Source of the DNA: Polytrichum commune
Taxonomy: Eukaryota > Streptophyta > Polytrichopsida > Polytrichales > Polytrichaceae
Assembly (NCBI GenBank): GCA_950295325.1
Contig: OX485806.1
Location: 58,089,169-58,153,168, forward strand
Direction of reading: 5' to 3'
Length of the DNA stretch: 64,000 nt
Shown here: positions 35,253 through 46,799 of the stretch, one piece after another
Layout: each line of letters begins with the position of its first letter
How positions within the stretch are numbered: the stretch's first letter is position 1
Position numbers and translations under genes: made by a program
Notes under the pieces: model-generated
What the model was told of the DNA's origin: nothing
What the model saw: the letters and a program-made list of their open reading frames with translations, nothing else
Database searches by the model: none

Positions 35253-36622
35253 TGTGAAGCCTAAACTCCCACCCTTTAGCGTCGTAGTCCTGGTGAGAAC
35301 CTATGGTTCACACTCGCTTACCACTATTCACCGAACCTTGACATGTGTGGAATTTCCCTCGATGACATACAAAATTGCCACTTGCATTACATAGCACAAA
35401 GTACAAGCATTGAGAAATGCTCTTCCTAATCTAATGCTCATACCCACTAAGCTAACCTAAATTATTTAAAACCATAACACTACGAGTTATGGCTCAAAAG
35501 CTACCTCATCCATTGAAACTATTTCCTTAATCCTTATTAAACCCCTACTTAGCCTAGCCTAATTCCCTAATCTACTCAATCAACACCTGTAGGCACCCCT
35601 TCAGGTCCCTAAAAGCTCCAGCCTTAGACATCAGTCCCACCTGGCCACCTCACAATCTACGTTGTTTGCCTTCCCGACAGCCCGTCATTGCCCGTCATTG
35701 GGCTCCCGGCCGGGAGATGGCCTCAGAGGCTTCTTCGCCACTGACTCGCACAACCAGTCGCCCCTGTTCTGCGCCACCATCCGGCAATGGACACCTCCCA
35801 TACCCACGCCGACAGAAAGGCTTAGTTCAGTCTTCCTAGCGCTCAAGTCTTCAATCCCACTTCCCTACACCGGTTTGCGAACTTCCTGGTTGTGAGTCCA
35901 GAATTTTGCATTCGAACCCAACACTGAATTCAGGCCCACGATTGAACATTTCTGAGTTTGCCTCATCAGTAGCGATTTCTGCTACCTCGCAAAAATATTC
36001 ATTAGCTCTCAGAATGCTCTCACCCACTGAGCTGTCTACATTGTTGTTTTGCCCTCTCACCGTGTGAGCTGTGCTTAATGCAGCCATTCCGGCCGTTTCC
36101 TTTCGGCACTGCCCAACCTTCTTTGCCATTTCTTGCTCCTTCCCAGTCCCCTTGATTCACTCAAAGAACTCAGCCCATTCCAACAGCTTCTTAGTTGGCA
36201 CCTGCCACCTCCGTTTGGCATTCGGTGCAGTTGGCATTCGCTACATTCGCGAGAGAGTGCGGTAGCAGCCGCAGCCACTGAATTGGTGTTCCCTGGATCC
36301 AGGATTCACTAGGTCACAGTGACCCCACCCATGAATGGACACTGGCCAATCCCAATTCGAACACCCACCCTAATCTAATTCTAACAACACCCAGCTCTCT
36401 CCTCACAACAAGTCCCCTTCAATGACTTTTCACGTACTCTAATCGAACACACTTCCTTCCCAAAACCACTAAAACACATTAGCTCATAGTTAAATTCAAC
36501 TTCAACCTAAAACCCATGCTTGCACTCTTTTTAAGTTTTTGAGTAATTAAAATAATTTCAAAATCAAATGCTAACAACTTTTAAGGTTTAACACTCATGT
36601 GGGCACCTTATTTGGGCTCACA
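35253..36622 (+). mobile_element. Solo LTR, family B, with perfect TSD
   Basis: Starts TGTGAAGCCTAAACTCC, ends TTTGGGCTCACA, flanked by the 5-bp duplication CCACC at 35248-35252 and 36623-36627. It interrupts gypsy coding sequence. Length 1370 bp. Its open frames show no recognised protein. Confidence 0.92.
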
Positions 36623-36680
36623 CCACCACAAAAGACCACCCCTTTGTGGCCAACTGTGTGGCTACATTGGAATCACACTC

Positions 36681-36693
36681 CGCTTGATACCAA
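36681..36693 (-). promoter_or_regulatory. Primer-binding site
   Basis: On the minus strand TTGGTATCAAGCG follows the LTR end, one base after ..GCGACA. It is close to TGGTATCAGAGC, complementary to the 3' end of plant initiator tRNA-Met, so the adjacent LTR is a 5' LTR of a minus-strand element. Confidence 0.7.
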
Positions 36694-36694
36694 G

Positions 36695-37657
36695 TGTCGC
36701 AACCCTTGCTAGCCCCCCTTGACAATCTTGCCAATTTTCAATTCTAGCAAAGGTTACGAGCGCTAACCATTTGCATTCCGCCATGCTAATGGTTAGCTCC
36801 TCCTACCCCGGACCTTATAGTTCATAGGAGGGAACCAACCCTCCTACTTTGCTTTCGGGACTCACCCCTTAATCGGTAACTCATTTCTTGGATGTGGACT
36901 TCCATCCATCCTATGTTGATCATCGCGTTGCCGGAGCAACACTACAACAACCCGAACCATACTAGGCAACTATGGCCTCACAATGGGCCAATGCCCATGG
37001 AGGCCGTGCCGTTCGGCCTCGGGTGGGTGAGGCCACACCACCTCACCCATATAAGCCTCTAGGACTTCACGCGGGGCCCCTACCCCACTGTCAACCAACC
37101 TCTTGTCTCTCTACCAAGAGTTGGGGCCAAGTGGACATTTTCCTTTAGCTGCTGGGCCTAGAACCCCCTAGCAGCTTCAGACCATCATAACTTCCTTGTA
37201 TGATGTCTGATCATGACAACCAACCACTCCATCTTCATCTACGCTTCACGTAGATGCCGATGGACTCCTCACTTGCCTCATTCGGACAAGTACTGAGGAC
37301 GTTATGCCTGTTTGAACCTTGGCAGTCCCGGGAATCACTCCCAGGCACTGCTGTACCAGGGCGATGTCCCGGGACAGCGCCCCACTCAAATGGCCATAAC
37401 TCCTAGCTCACACCTCCGATTGAGGTGTTCTTGAGCTTTCTAGAATCACCACGCCATGAGCTACGCATAGCTCATGGCCTTACCCTTGTGCCTCCTAGTC
37501 TTCGTGGGTGGGAGGCGTTCCCAACGCCCGGGGCCCTCACCCACACTAGGATCACTTGGGCCCTCTCACCAACGGCGCCACAAGTCCCGGGTGTTACTCC
37601 GGGGTCCCCCTTGTGCCCATGGTGTTTCGGGCACTCCTCATGGAGAGGTGCGCGACA
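36695..37657 (-). mobile_element. LTR, family A, 5' LTR of a minus-strand element
   Basis: Begins TGTCGCGCACC at 37657 and ends TTGCGACA at 36695, 963 bp. It has a primer site on its downstream side and integrase coding sequence abutting its upstream side. It therefore either inserted into an older integrase gene or marks a recombination between elements. Confidence 0.88.
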
Positions 37658-38140
37658 CACATAGTCCGCCCAATCTCCTTGGTCCGCCCCCACCAAGTTC
37701 CTCAAGTATTGCTTTAAGACTCCATTCACACGCTCCGCTTTCCCATTCATTTGGGAATGCAAGGCCGTGCTAAACCTTAGGTTCATTCCGACCTCCTTAG
37801 AAATATGCATTGAAAATGCACTTGTGAACTTTGGATCTTGATCCGACACAATCACTCTTAGCAACTTGTGGTGCCTCAACCATCCTTTGACAAAAGGCGA
37901 TGCGGTCTCCAACGCGGTGGCGGTTCCCACAATCGGCACCATGTATACCAACTTGGCAAACCGCTCTACCATCAACAAGATGGCATCATACCCATGTGAC
38001 TCCGGCAAACTTGTGATCAAGTCCATGCACATACTATGCCATGGCGCTGACGGGATAGGCAACGGTTGCAAGAAACCGCCTTGCTTTTGGTAAGAGGCTC
38101 GGTTCACTTGGCACTTTATTCACGCCTTCACAAAGTGGGT
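37658..38140 (-). pseudogene. Ty3/gypsy integrase core
   Basis: Minus-strand frame with the end of the HHCC finger (KCQVNRASYQKQ, preceded by a stop where Cys is expected), then the DDE core: SMCMDLITSLP, VIVSDQDPKFTS and QMNGKAERVNGVL. It ends at GDWADYV where the LTR begins. Upstream RNase H sequence is decayed. Confidence 0.85.
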
Positions 38141-39548
38141 TATATCCTACTTTATGCACCGCCAATGGTACCTCTTTGACACCATTCTATGGGGGTTTTC
38201 TTTTTCTCCTCTATGGTCGGCAATAGGACTATCACATTATTCTTTCCAAACCAATAGCCTCAATTTGCCTTGTGGCACATACACCCAACTTTGCTTACAC
38301 TTGAACAATCCGTCCACCAACTTCATCCCTTTTAGGACCTTGCTCCTGCGAAGCTCACCTAAAAGCTTTGTGTGTTTTGGGGTAGTTAATTTACCCCTCC
38401 CGTATCTTGCATCACAAATTTCCTTCGCCGGCACACATTAGGCACAAGGTTTGGATGGTTCTCATTGCTTGGAACTCTTCATGTCTACTTAGCGCATCCG
38501 GCACCACATTTTCACAGTCCAGTTTGTGGATCAAATCCACCTTCATAAGCGCCAAACTATCATGCCACCGCAATGACTTGGCGCTCACTTGCGCTGGTAT
38601 ATTACAATACTTTTAGAACACATTGTCCGTGTAGACCTTTGCTTTGTACGACCCCAAATATTGTCGCCACATCTTCAAGCAATGCACTACGGCAAAGAAG
38701 TTCTTTGTCATGAGTTGGTTGTTTTCTTCGACAACCATTGAGCTTCATGCTCCCATATCCAATGGCCATTCATCTTACATCAACAATCCGCCATTGGCAA
38801 AGTCACTCGCCCCCGATGCACCTCAAAAGGTTTGTCAAACTCCAAGAACTTGAGCATGGGCAGCGAAGAGAACTTCGTCTTAAGTTCCCCAAAGACTTGG
38901 TGACAAGGCTCATCCCACTATTGGGATAGCCATTCTTTCACAGATCGGACAAGGTCGGACAATCATCGAGCTTCATGCTCCCATATGCAATGGCCATCCA
39001 TCTTGCATCAACATCCGCCAATGGTTAAGTCGCTTGCCCCTGTATGCACTTCAAAAGGTTTGTCAAACTTCAAGAACTTGAGCACGGGCGGCAAAGAGAA
39101 CTTGCTCTTAAGCTCCTCAAAGACTTGGTGGCAAGGCTCATCCCAATCTTGGGATAGCCATTTCTTGTACAAGCCGGACAAGGTTCGACAACCATTGAGC
39201 TTAATGCTTTCATAAGCAATAGTCGTTCATCTTGGATCAACATCCGCCAATGGTATGTGCATCTCAAAATGCTTGTGAAAACCCAGGAACTTGATCACAT
39301 CTTGTGAAGAGAACTTGCTTTTGAGCTCCCCAAAGGCTTGGTGACAAGGCCCACCCCACTCTTGGGATAGCCATTTTTTCAACAAGTTGAGTAAGGTCTT
39401 AGCAACCTTAGAAAAATCTCGAATGAAGTGGTGGTAGTAGTTGGCTAGGCCAACCAATGACCTAAGCCCTTTTGAGTCAAGGGCCAATTCTCCTCTTGGA
39501 TTGCTTTGACATTCTTCATGTTTGTCCACCAACTTCATTTGCCACCAC
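38141..39548 (-). pseudogene. Ty3/gypsy reverse transcriptase/RNase H remnant with a triplicated segment
   Basis: The minus frame at 39538-39227 has LRSLVGLANYYHHFIRDFSK and LLKKWLSQEWG, the RT thumb/connection region. A ~225-bp segment coding for WLSQEW, FGELKSKF, the LGFHKHFEMH region and ESIKLNG is present three times in tandem (about 38725-38945, 38946-39180, 39181-39400) with different substitutions. Many stops. Continuation toward the RT palm is cut at 39549 by a family A LTR. Confidence 0.75.
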
Positions 39549-40447
39549 TATCGCGCACCTCTCCATGAGGAGTGCCCGCAACATCATGGGCACAAGGGGG
39601 ACCCCGGAGTGACACCCGGGACTTGTGGCGTCATTGGTGAGAGGGCCCAAGTACTCTTAGTGTGGGTGAGGGCCCCGGGCGTTAAGAACGCCTCTCACCC
39701 ATGGGGACTAAGAGTCATGAGGGTAAGGCCATAAGTTATGAGTAGCTTATGGCGGTGGAATTCTAGAATGCTAAGGAACACCTCAATCGGAGGTGCTAGC
39801 TAGGAGATATGGCCATTTGAGTGGGGCGCTGTCCCGGGACAGCACCCTGGGACAGCAGTGACCTGGGAGAGGTGCCCGGGACTGCCAAGGTTTGAGGAGC
39901 CATGACTTCCTCAATACTTGCCTGAATGGGGCAAGTGAGGAGTCCATCGGCATCTAAGCAAAGAGTAGATGACGATAGAGTGTTCGCTTGAGAGCATCAG
40001 ACATCATATGTAGAAGTTATGGTGGTCTGAAGCTGCTGGGAGGTTCTAGCCCCAGCGGCTAAGGGAAAATGTCCACTTGGCCCCAACCCTTGTAGAGAGA
40101 GACAAAAGGATACTTGAAGGTGGGGTAGGGGCCCCGCCCAAAGTCCTAGAGGCTTATATGGGTGAGGCGGCTTAGCCGACCGACCCCCCCGGAGCATACT
40201 TGGCAATGTGCTCCGGGTAGTTGTAGTGTTGTTTTGGCAACACGATGATCAACTCAAGAATGGACTTCCATGGATGGAAGTCCACCTTAGCCATTGGCTA
40301 CCTACGAAGGGGAGAGTCCCGAATGCATGTGTAGGAGGGTTTGGTGACCTAGCCATGAGCTTGAAGGTCCGCGGTTTTGGGAGCTAACCATGCATGTGCG
40401 TGGGATGTGCAGGTTAGCGCTCGTGGCACTTGCTAGGTTGGAAAGGC
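39549..40447 (+). mobile_element. LTR fragment, family A
   Basis: Starts TATCGCGCACC (TGT mutated to TAT) and follows family A to about 40447, then loses similarity before the expected GCGACA end. 40450-40921 contains decayed minus-strand sequence that may be the protease/gag part of the interrupted gypsy element; several stops, no clear motif. Confidence 0.75.
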
Positions 40448-40921
40448 GGTCAAAGAAGGTGACCTCCAAAATAAGGGCACCTCATCCATTTCACATAATG
40501 TGAAATCTCCACAAATATCTAATGTCCCACATCATAAGGTCAAAGGCATTGCCACTCCCTTTATCTCATGCGGTTCATCTTTTCAAAATGGCACATTGAT
40601 GGGCTTGCCCACTCTACGCGTCGGCAAGCCCCAACACATTATGAGGTTTGGGCTCAAGAGGAGTGCGTTGCCTCTTTGTCAACCCATGAGACATTTCTCC
40701 CCTTCATTTGAGCCTCAAGATACAAAATATTTGGGCTCGGCTGAACACTACTCATTGGTTCGGGCCATGATGTGCAAAAAAACTTAGCCTTAGCTTAAGG
40801 CTACTCGCCTTGGCCACAAATCCACCATCTAACATTCGGTCCGCGGCAACATTAAGATTTGGTTTGGTCCGTCAAGCCAACTTTTAACATTCCTTCCACG
40901 GCACAAATATTATTTGGCTTG

Positions 40922-41515
40922 ATTTCACGCGGGGCCCCTACCCCACCGTCAACCAACCTCCTGTCTCTCTACCAAGAGTTGGGGCCAAGTGGACATTTTC
41001 CCTTAGCCGCTGGGCCTAGAGGCCCCCAGCAGCTTCAGACCATCATAACTTCCTTGTATGATAACTGAAGCTAACAAGGAACCACTCCATCTTCATCCAC
41101 GCTTCACGTAGATGCCGATGGACTCCTCCTTTGCCCCAATTGGGCAAGTATTGAGGAAGTTATGACTATTCAAACCTTGGCAGTCTCGGGAGCCACTCCC
41201 AGGCGACTGCTGTACCAGGGCGCTGTCCCGGGACAGTGCCCCACTCAAATTACCATAACTCCTAGCTCACACCTCCGATTGAGGTGTTCTTGAGCTTTCT
41301 AGAATCACAACACCATGAGCTACGCATAACTGATGGCCTTACCCTTGTGCCTCCTAGTCTTCGTGGGTGGGAGGCGTTCCCAACGCCTGGGGCCTCACCC
41401 ACACTAGGATCACTTGGGCCCTCTCACCAACGGCGCCACATGTCCCGGGTGTCACTCCGGGGTCCCCCTTGTGCCCATGGTGTTTCGGGCACTCTTCATG
41501 GAGAGGTGCGCAACA
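40922..41515 (-). mobile_element. Truncated family A LTR (3' LTR of a collapsed element)
   Basis: Minus-strand start TGTTGCGCACC at 41515. Truncated at 40922 within the CACGCGGGGCCC region. Only 82 bp separate it from the next LTR. Confidence 0.8.
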
Positions 41516-41583
41516 CATCATCACAACCCACATTTTTGATAGCCATATCTCCTTCAAAGTGCTAGCTCAAATATTAGAATCCC

Positions 41584-41597
41584 GCTCTGATACCACG
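41584..41597 (-). promoter_or_regulatory. Primer-binding site for initiator tRNA-Met
   Basis: On the minus strand CGTGGTATCAGAGC directly follows the LTR end GCGACA. It contains the standard plant TGGTATCAGAGC. The internal region after it is only 82 bp before the second LTR, so gag and pol are deleted. Confidence 0.88.
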
Positions 41598-43706
41598 TGT
41601 CGCAACCCTTGCTAGCCTCCCTTAATAATCTTGCCAATTTTTGTTTCTAGAAAAGGTTATGAGCGCTAACCCTTCGCATTCCGCCATGCTAATGGTTAGC
41701 TCCTCCTACCCTGGACCTTATAGTTCATAGGAGGGAACCAACCCTCCTACTTTGCTGTAGAACCAATTTTTTGGCCATCTCCTGTCCGAATAGGGCTATT
41801 AGCCAATCTTGATGATTTTCATTTGGCGACCGGTGGTTGGACTTCATCTGGAGTCGATGAAGGGGGTGATTGCTGTTCAGAAATGGTTACGACGGCTAAC
41901 CGGCCATCAGCAAACACAGGCTATTATCATGTTGTAGAATCTCACATAGTCTTAATCTTAGCGTAGAGTTAACGATAGTCTTAGGAGGCGCATCACTCAG
42001 TGATTGAGTGTCGTTATAGTTGTATCCCAGAACGAGAGGCTTGGAGGGATTGGCCATAGGCAGAGAGTCAAAGCACTCAAATGTAGTAGTGTCTGTGAAC
42101 TTTGAAACAGTAAAGATTGGAAGTATACATGAACATTGATTGGATTATTACGGGAGAGGAAGTAAATTATGACATTGTTTATCTGTGTATGAAATGTGGA
42201 AATTATGAAGTAAGTTCGTCAGTAGCGTTGTCCAAGCGAGGCAAGTAATCTTATAGAGTGAGGTTATGTCAAGATCAGGTGAATAAGCTGATAGAAGTTT
42301 GCCTTGGAAGATGTCAAGATTGATTAAAGGCGAGTTGGCAGAGAGGAGTGAGGGCGATAGGCCAAAGTGTAATAGCCGAAGAGAGTAGTCAGATAGGCTG
42401 AGTATATGTGACGCGTGAGCAACGAGAGGCAATATTTTGAGAGGAAGTCAGGGTGTAGCAAGTATTCTTACCCTGAAGGGGTGTTGACGAAAGACATGAG
42501 CCTGTAAAAAAAAAGGCAAATTCTTGATGAACTTAGTCAGGGAGGCTGAGTAGGCAATAAGCTTAGTCTTAGGCGATTAGCCGAAAGCAGAAAATGTTGG
42601 CAATTAACCAAGAAGGACGAGAGCCATATTCTGAGAAAGGGTGGAGAGAACCCTCAGTGAGCTTAGTAGCCAGCCGAGAAGGCGATAGCCGTTATAGAGA
42701 GGTTGACAAAGAGTAAAGAGAGGGGCTATCGCCTTGGCAAGTGTTGTAACTTGACTGGCCATTAGCCGAGAGAACAAAGAGAGGTTCAGAGAGAGAGTTG
42801 GGCTAGTAGCCAGCGATGGACATGGAAGGACTACAGGCAGGCTATAGGTTGTCAAGACATTACCTTCCCGAGAAGGAGAGATTACTGTATTGGAGTAAGA
42901 CTTTACCATCCACATGACATAATTAATTTAAAACATACTAAAGCCTTAAAGAGAGAATATAGCCTAGTTGTTGATGTATTGAATTTCATATTAACAAGTG
43001 GATGATTGCCTGAGATGAGTCACCAAATGATCGAAGATGAAGGTGGTGACTTGAGTTATGCGAAGACATGTATGATGGTTGTAAGTTGAATTAAGAAGGA
43101 ATTAAAAATGATTGAATTACCGCAATTATGATTTATGTTGATCAAAGATGATGCGGTTACCAAAAGACATTACCTCGGACTTCAGTCCTGACAAATTGCC
43201 AAGGACAACTTGCCAAGCTTTTGAGCTTCACAACTGAAATAGGTCAAGACATAGAGTGATAGAAAATTCCCTGAAGATAGGACGGAATCACCCACGACTG
43301 AGGAAGCACAAAAGAACCATAAGAGTGGAGAGTAAGCAGAATTAAGAAGGATTGAAAGAAGAAAGACCCTAAGATGTTATTATGATCCTTAATCCAATGT
43401 GACATTAACCCTTATAAACACTATCTCAGTCTTCTTGGAGACATAGTTCATTGGGTTTTGTTGTTTTTAGCCATAGCAAAAACTTACTACATTTGCTTTC
43501 GGAACTCATCCCTTAATCGGTAACCCATTTCTTTGATGTGGAGGCCGTGTCATTCAGCGTCGAGTGGGTGAGGCCACACCACCTCACCCATATAAGCCTC
43601 TAGAACTCTACACGGGGCCCCTACCCCACCGTCAAAAGACCTTTTGTCTCTCTACCAAGAGTTGGGGCCAAGTAGACATTTTCCCTCAACTGTTGGGCCT
43701 AGAGGT
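41598..43706 (-). mobile_element. Family A 5' LTR split by a nested LTR
   Basis: 41598-41755 is the LTR 3' end. The match resumes at 43492 and continues to 43706, where a family B end (TGTGAGCCCAATATGGTGCC) takes over. Between lies the family D insertion. Confidence 0.85.
41756..43491. mobile_element. Solo LTR-like insertion, family D, with perfect TSD
   Basis: Begins TGTAGAACC and ends ACTTACTACA, with 5-bp inverted ends TGTAG/CTACA. It is flanked by the duplication TTTGC at 41751-41755 and 43492-43496, and removal restores a continuous family A LTR. Length 1736 bp. The interior repeats motifs such as AGCCGAGAAGGCGATAGCCG. Open frames (for example 42604-42915 minus) are unrecognised. Confidence 0.9.
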
Positions 43707-43978
43707 GTGAGCCCAATATGGTGCCCACATTTGGTGTGAATATTAATGACCAATAGAATTTAGATTTTTTCCAATTAATCAAACATTCAAAATAATATAA
43801 AATAGTAAAGTTGTGTGTGTTGGGTGAAGTTAGGATTAGGGACCTTTCTAGACTATGAAGTAGGAGTTGTGGGATTGAATTAGCGATTAATCGACTAACG
43901 GTTAAATGCTAAGCTTGAGATTAAGCGTAGTTGAGGGTGTTTTAGAATTATTGCTTTAGTAGTAATGGGACGACATTT
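43707..43978 (-). mobile_element. Family B LTR end fragment
   Basis: TGTGAGCCCAATATGGTGCC is the reverse complement of a family B end. Similarity fades before 43980. The body of the LTR is missing. Confidence 0.55.
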
Positions 43979-43982
43979 CTAT

Positions 43983-44748
43983 GTGAGCGTAGAGCGGGGA
44001 GCGGATAGGAATTAAATTTATTAAACTTCTTAGGCCAAATTTAGAATTATTTTATTTAAAAAACTGGAATATGCCCAGAATAATTCAGATTCTCCTAAAA
44101 ATAGTATAAATTTGTGACCTATTTCCGTGGAATATATAGGTCCAAGAATAAATCAAAAGGCCCTGAAATTAAAATGGTGTCTTTACATTTTGAAATCGGG
44201 AAGTGATAAAATGATATAAAATTAAGATAAAACAGAAAAATATATGATAAAACCAATGATGAACCAAGAAAGAACGAATGAATATAGTTTTATCGAGGTT
44301 GGTATAATTGAAGAATGAGTCAATCAAAATACAAAAGGCGATGAAGTTGCTTCAATTTTATTCCAACACTTTTGTCTTTGTCCTATGTGGGAGTCAACTC
44401 TAGAGCTTGGACTCCAACAATTATTGTTTGTGGTCGAAGAGATTATCTTCAGTTGTATATAAATGAGGACATAAGTTATAATTGCATCCAATACGGATGT
44501 AGAGACATATGCACACAATGGGAGAGAAGAGAGACATGTTTGCTGGCCTAGGATGGGAGAAGGAGATTAGAAGTCTAGGAGATCCGCATGTTCCGTTTGC
44601 GCCTCGAACTAAGTTGGGTTATTATCTCCACGGGAATGGGGTGCCTTTCCAACAAATTAAATTCAAACTATCTATAAAATCCACGGAAATAGGCACTGTT
44701 TGTCCTAAAATTACCCAACAAAGTCAAAAGTTTCCGCTCTACGCTCAC
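43983..44748. mobile_element. Candidate inverted-repeat element, GAGCGG termini
   Basis: GTGAGCGTAGAGCGG at 43983 and its exact reverse complement at 44734-44748 bound 766 bp. The last 150 bp match the 3' flank of the F-box-like unit at 12230-12375. No convincing target duplication. The same terminal motif recurs at 45703 and 12361. The superfamily is unknown. Confidence 0.4.
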
Positions 44749-44903
44749 ACTACTAAGTTTCCCTTTTCAAGCCTTCTCCTTCATGAGGGCATCCCGCATT
44801 TGGGACCCTGTCCCCTAATCGCAATCCACCACTGATTTATTTTCCTCCCTCCCCTTCCAAACCCATCATTTCCATTGTTCAGTGTCTATGTAGATTATCT
44901 TCT

Positions 44904-45495
44904 ATGCTCGGAAGTAAAAACATCCTCAAGAAGTTAGATTATGACACATTGCAAATTGAAGAGGTGATTTTCTTTCCACCTCGCTTTGATGGTAATCAGA
45001 CATTTGTCCTCCCACCCGTTGGTTTATCATCCTCTCATAAAAAAAACCATGTCTGGACCAAGACCCACACCACCAATATCAGCAATGACCTAGGCCTTGT
45101 TTTTTGCTTTTCGACCTGCATTGGCTACCTCCAGTGCCAAAATCCTCAATGCGATTATCTCCAACGTGCTCATCGGACCTCCTCGGTCAATGATACTGAA
45201 TTTGACGGCTTCACAAATGAGTTGTTTCCCATTCGTGGTACCTTACCTATCGGCTCCACTCTAATGTGCAGGATCTCCAAAGAGCTTCCCATGCATTGCA
45301 CCATGTTACGCCAAAATCTTCTACCTTCATGGCAAGGACAACACTATGCGTACATGCAATCATCTGGGCAATCATCGGCACCCCATCAAGATTGGCAACT
45401 GTAGAGATAGCCGCAAGCGTATGAACGCCCTTATCAACGAGCACGCTGAGTAAACCCCCCAAGCCACTCACAGAATAATCATTCTCAAAGCCAGC
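44904..45495 (+). pseudogene. MULE-like gene fragment (finger region)
   Basis: The frame gives SKNILKKLDYDTLQIEEV, FDGNQTFVLPPVG, ISNDLGLVFCFSTCIGYLQC and CDYLQRAHRTSSVNDTE, matching residues ~200-310 of the gene at 13153-16838. After a frameshift near 45290, HLGNHRHPIKIGNCRDSRK continues the match to about 45495. There it is cut by a family A LTR fragment. Confidence 0.8.
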
Positions 45496-45499
45496 AAAA

Positions 45500-45692
45500 C
45501 CCCCTTAACAATCTTGCCCATTTTCATTTCTAGCAAAGGTTACGAGCACTAACCCTTCGCATTCCGCCATGCTAATGGTTAGCTCCTCCTACCCCGGACC
45601 TTGTAATTCATAAAAGGAGAACCAACCCTCCTACTTTGTTTTCGGGACTCACCCCTTAATCGGTAACCCATTTCTAGATGTGGACTTCCACT
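45500..45692 (-). mobile_element. Family A LTR 3' fragment
   Basis: Minus-strand match to the last ~190 bp of family A (GCATTCCGCCATGCTAATGG, TCCTACCCCGGACCTT on the plus strand). It lacks the final GCGACA. Confidence 0.7.
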
Positions 45693-45702
45693 TCTTAGTA
45701 GT

Positions 45703-46125
45703 GTGAGCGTAGAGCGGAGAGCGGAGAGCGGTGATTGGAGAGCGGAAAATTTAGATTTTCTTGGGTTATTTTAGGAGAAGCGGTGCCTATTTCCATGGAT
45801 TTAGAGGTAGTTTGAATTCAATTTGTTGGAAATGCACCCCATTCCCGTGGACATAATAACCCATAATTGTTCGAGAAACCAACGGATCCTATAGGCGTGG
45901 AAGATTGTGTTTGTTATCAAACATCTTATAGTCTAGGTTTCAAATGTTTCATATTAAATTAGGGCTGACGTCACCAATTGAAATCAAACATTAACATATA
46001 ATGAACAACTTAAGTGTATATAAATGATTTCCACAAAGTGATAAATTGCCCCAAGTAGGTAGGGTACTCTTTCCAAATACGATTAGATTTCAATAATTCC
46101 CATACACAAAATATTTGATGGCCGA
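45703..46125 (-). repeat. 3' flank of the second F-box-like unit
   Basis: Matches 11682-11790 and 12110-12375 in reverse orientation. It ends with GTGAGCGTAGAGCGG followed by GAGCGG repeats. Because it is uninterrupted, it shows the state before the LTR inserted at 10702. Confidence 0.75.
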
Positions 46126-46189
46126 GAAAATGTTCATGAAGTTAGGTGCCAAACTCAAGACTTACAAAAATGTGTATTCAGTTCAAGTA

Positions 46190-46722
46190 GCTATATACAA
46201 CCATCCTCTAATTTGCTTCCATGTACACCCTATCGGCCGGGCATGTCCAATATGGGTAAAATGATTCAAAGATCATGCCATAGAACTCCTCTGCACACCA
46301 GCAGCTCTCCAATTCATCCCTTAGCTTAGCCAATGAACGAATGACAAATCCCCCAAGTCCGACATAAGAATCCTCTGCGAAATTTTTGAGCTAGCGTGGC
46401 GGCTATGAGAGAACCACATCATGTTCATTTGAAATTGTGTGATGAGGTTATGTTTGCGTGGCAAACACACCCTTAAGTCTACATTGGGACCCATGGTGTA
46501 TTCATATTGAGCCAAACAAAGAGCATTGTACTCGGCACTTTTATCCACAATATCTTTCCATGATTTGCAACATAGCCTCAAATCGTGTATTAGAGACAAA
46601 CGACTTTGAGTGTCCAATACCATTTCCCGGCCCGTATCCACATTTGTGGCACTCACCAATAAGTTGGGAACTAAGACTGACAATTGTACATCTAGGTCCA
46701 GATGTAGCACGAGTGGCTCCAT
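46190..46722 (-). pseudogene. F-box-like protein gene, second copy, probably broken
   Basis: MEPLVLHLDLDVQLSVLVPN at the start, then LCCKSWKDIVDKSAEYNALC and LITQFQMNMMWFSHSR, about 75% like the gene at 10068. The frame opens at 46722 and is lost near 46330, where a frameshift precedes the conserved end (LRDELE, CAEEFYG, YWTCPADR in another frame, to ~46190). Likely a pseudogene, though one indel could also be a sequencing error. Its upstream side is the GGCCAAGGCCTT array. Confidence 0.65.
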
Positions 46723-46799
46723 TACGTGCAATAAGAGCAATCTTCCACAACCTGATGAACAAATGATGAGATACACAAATGAACTCAAAAATTAAGTGA

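Noticed and set aside
37658-39548. Active gypsy polymerase gene
   Set aside because: Stops, a lost zinc-finger Cys, triplication and LTR interruptions.
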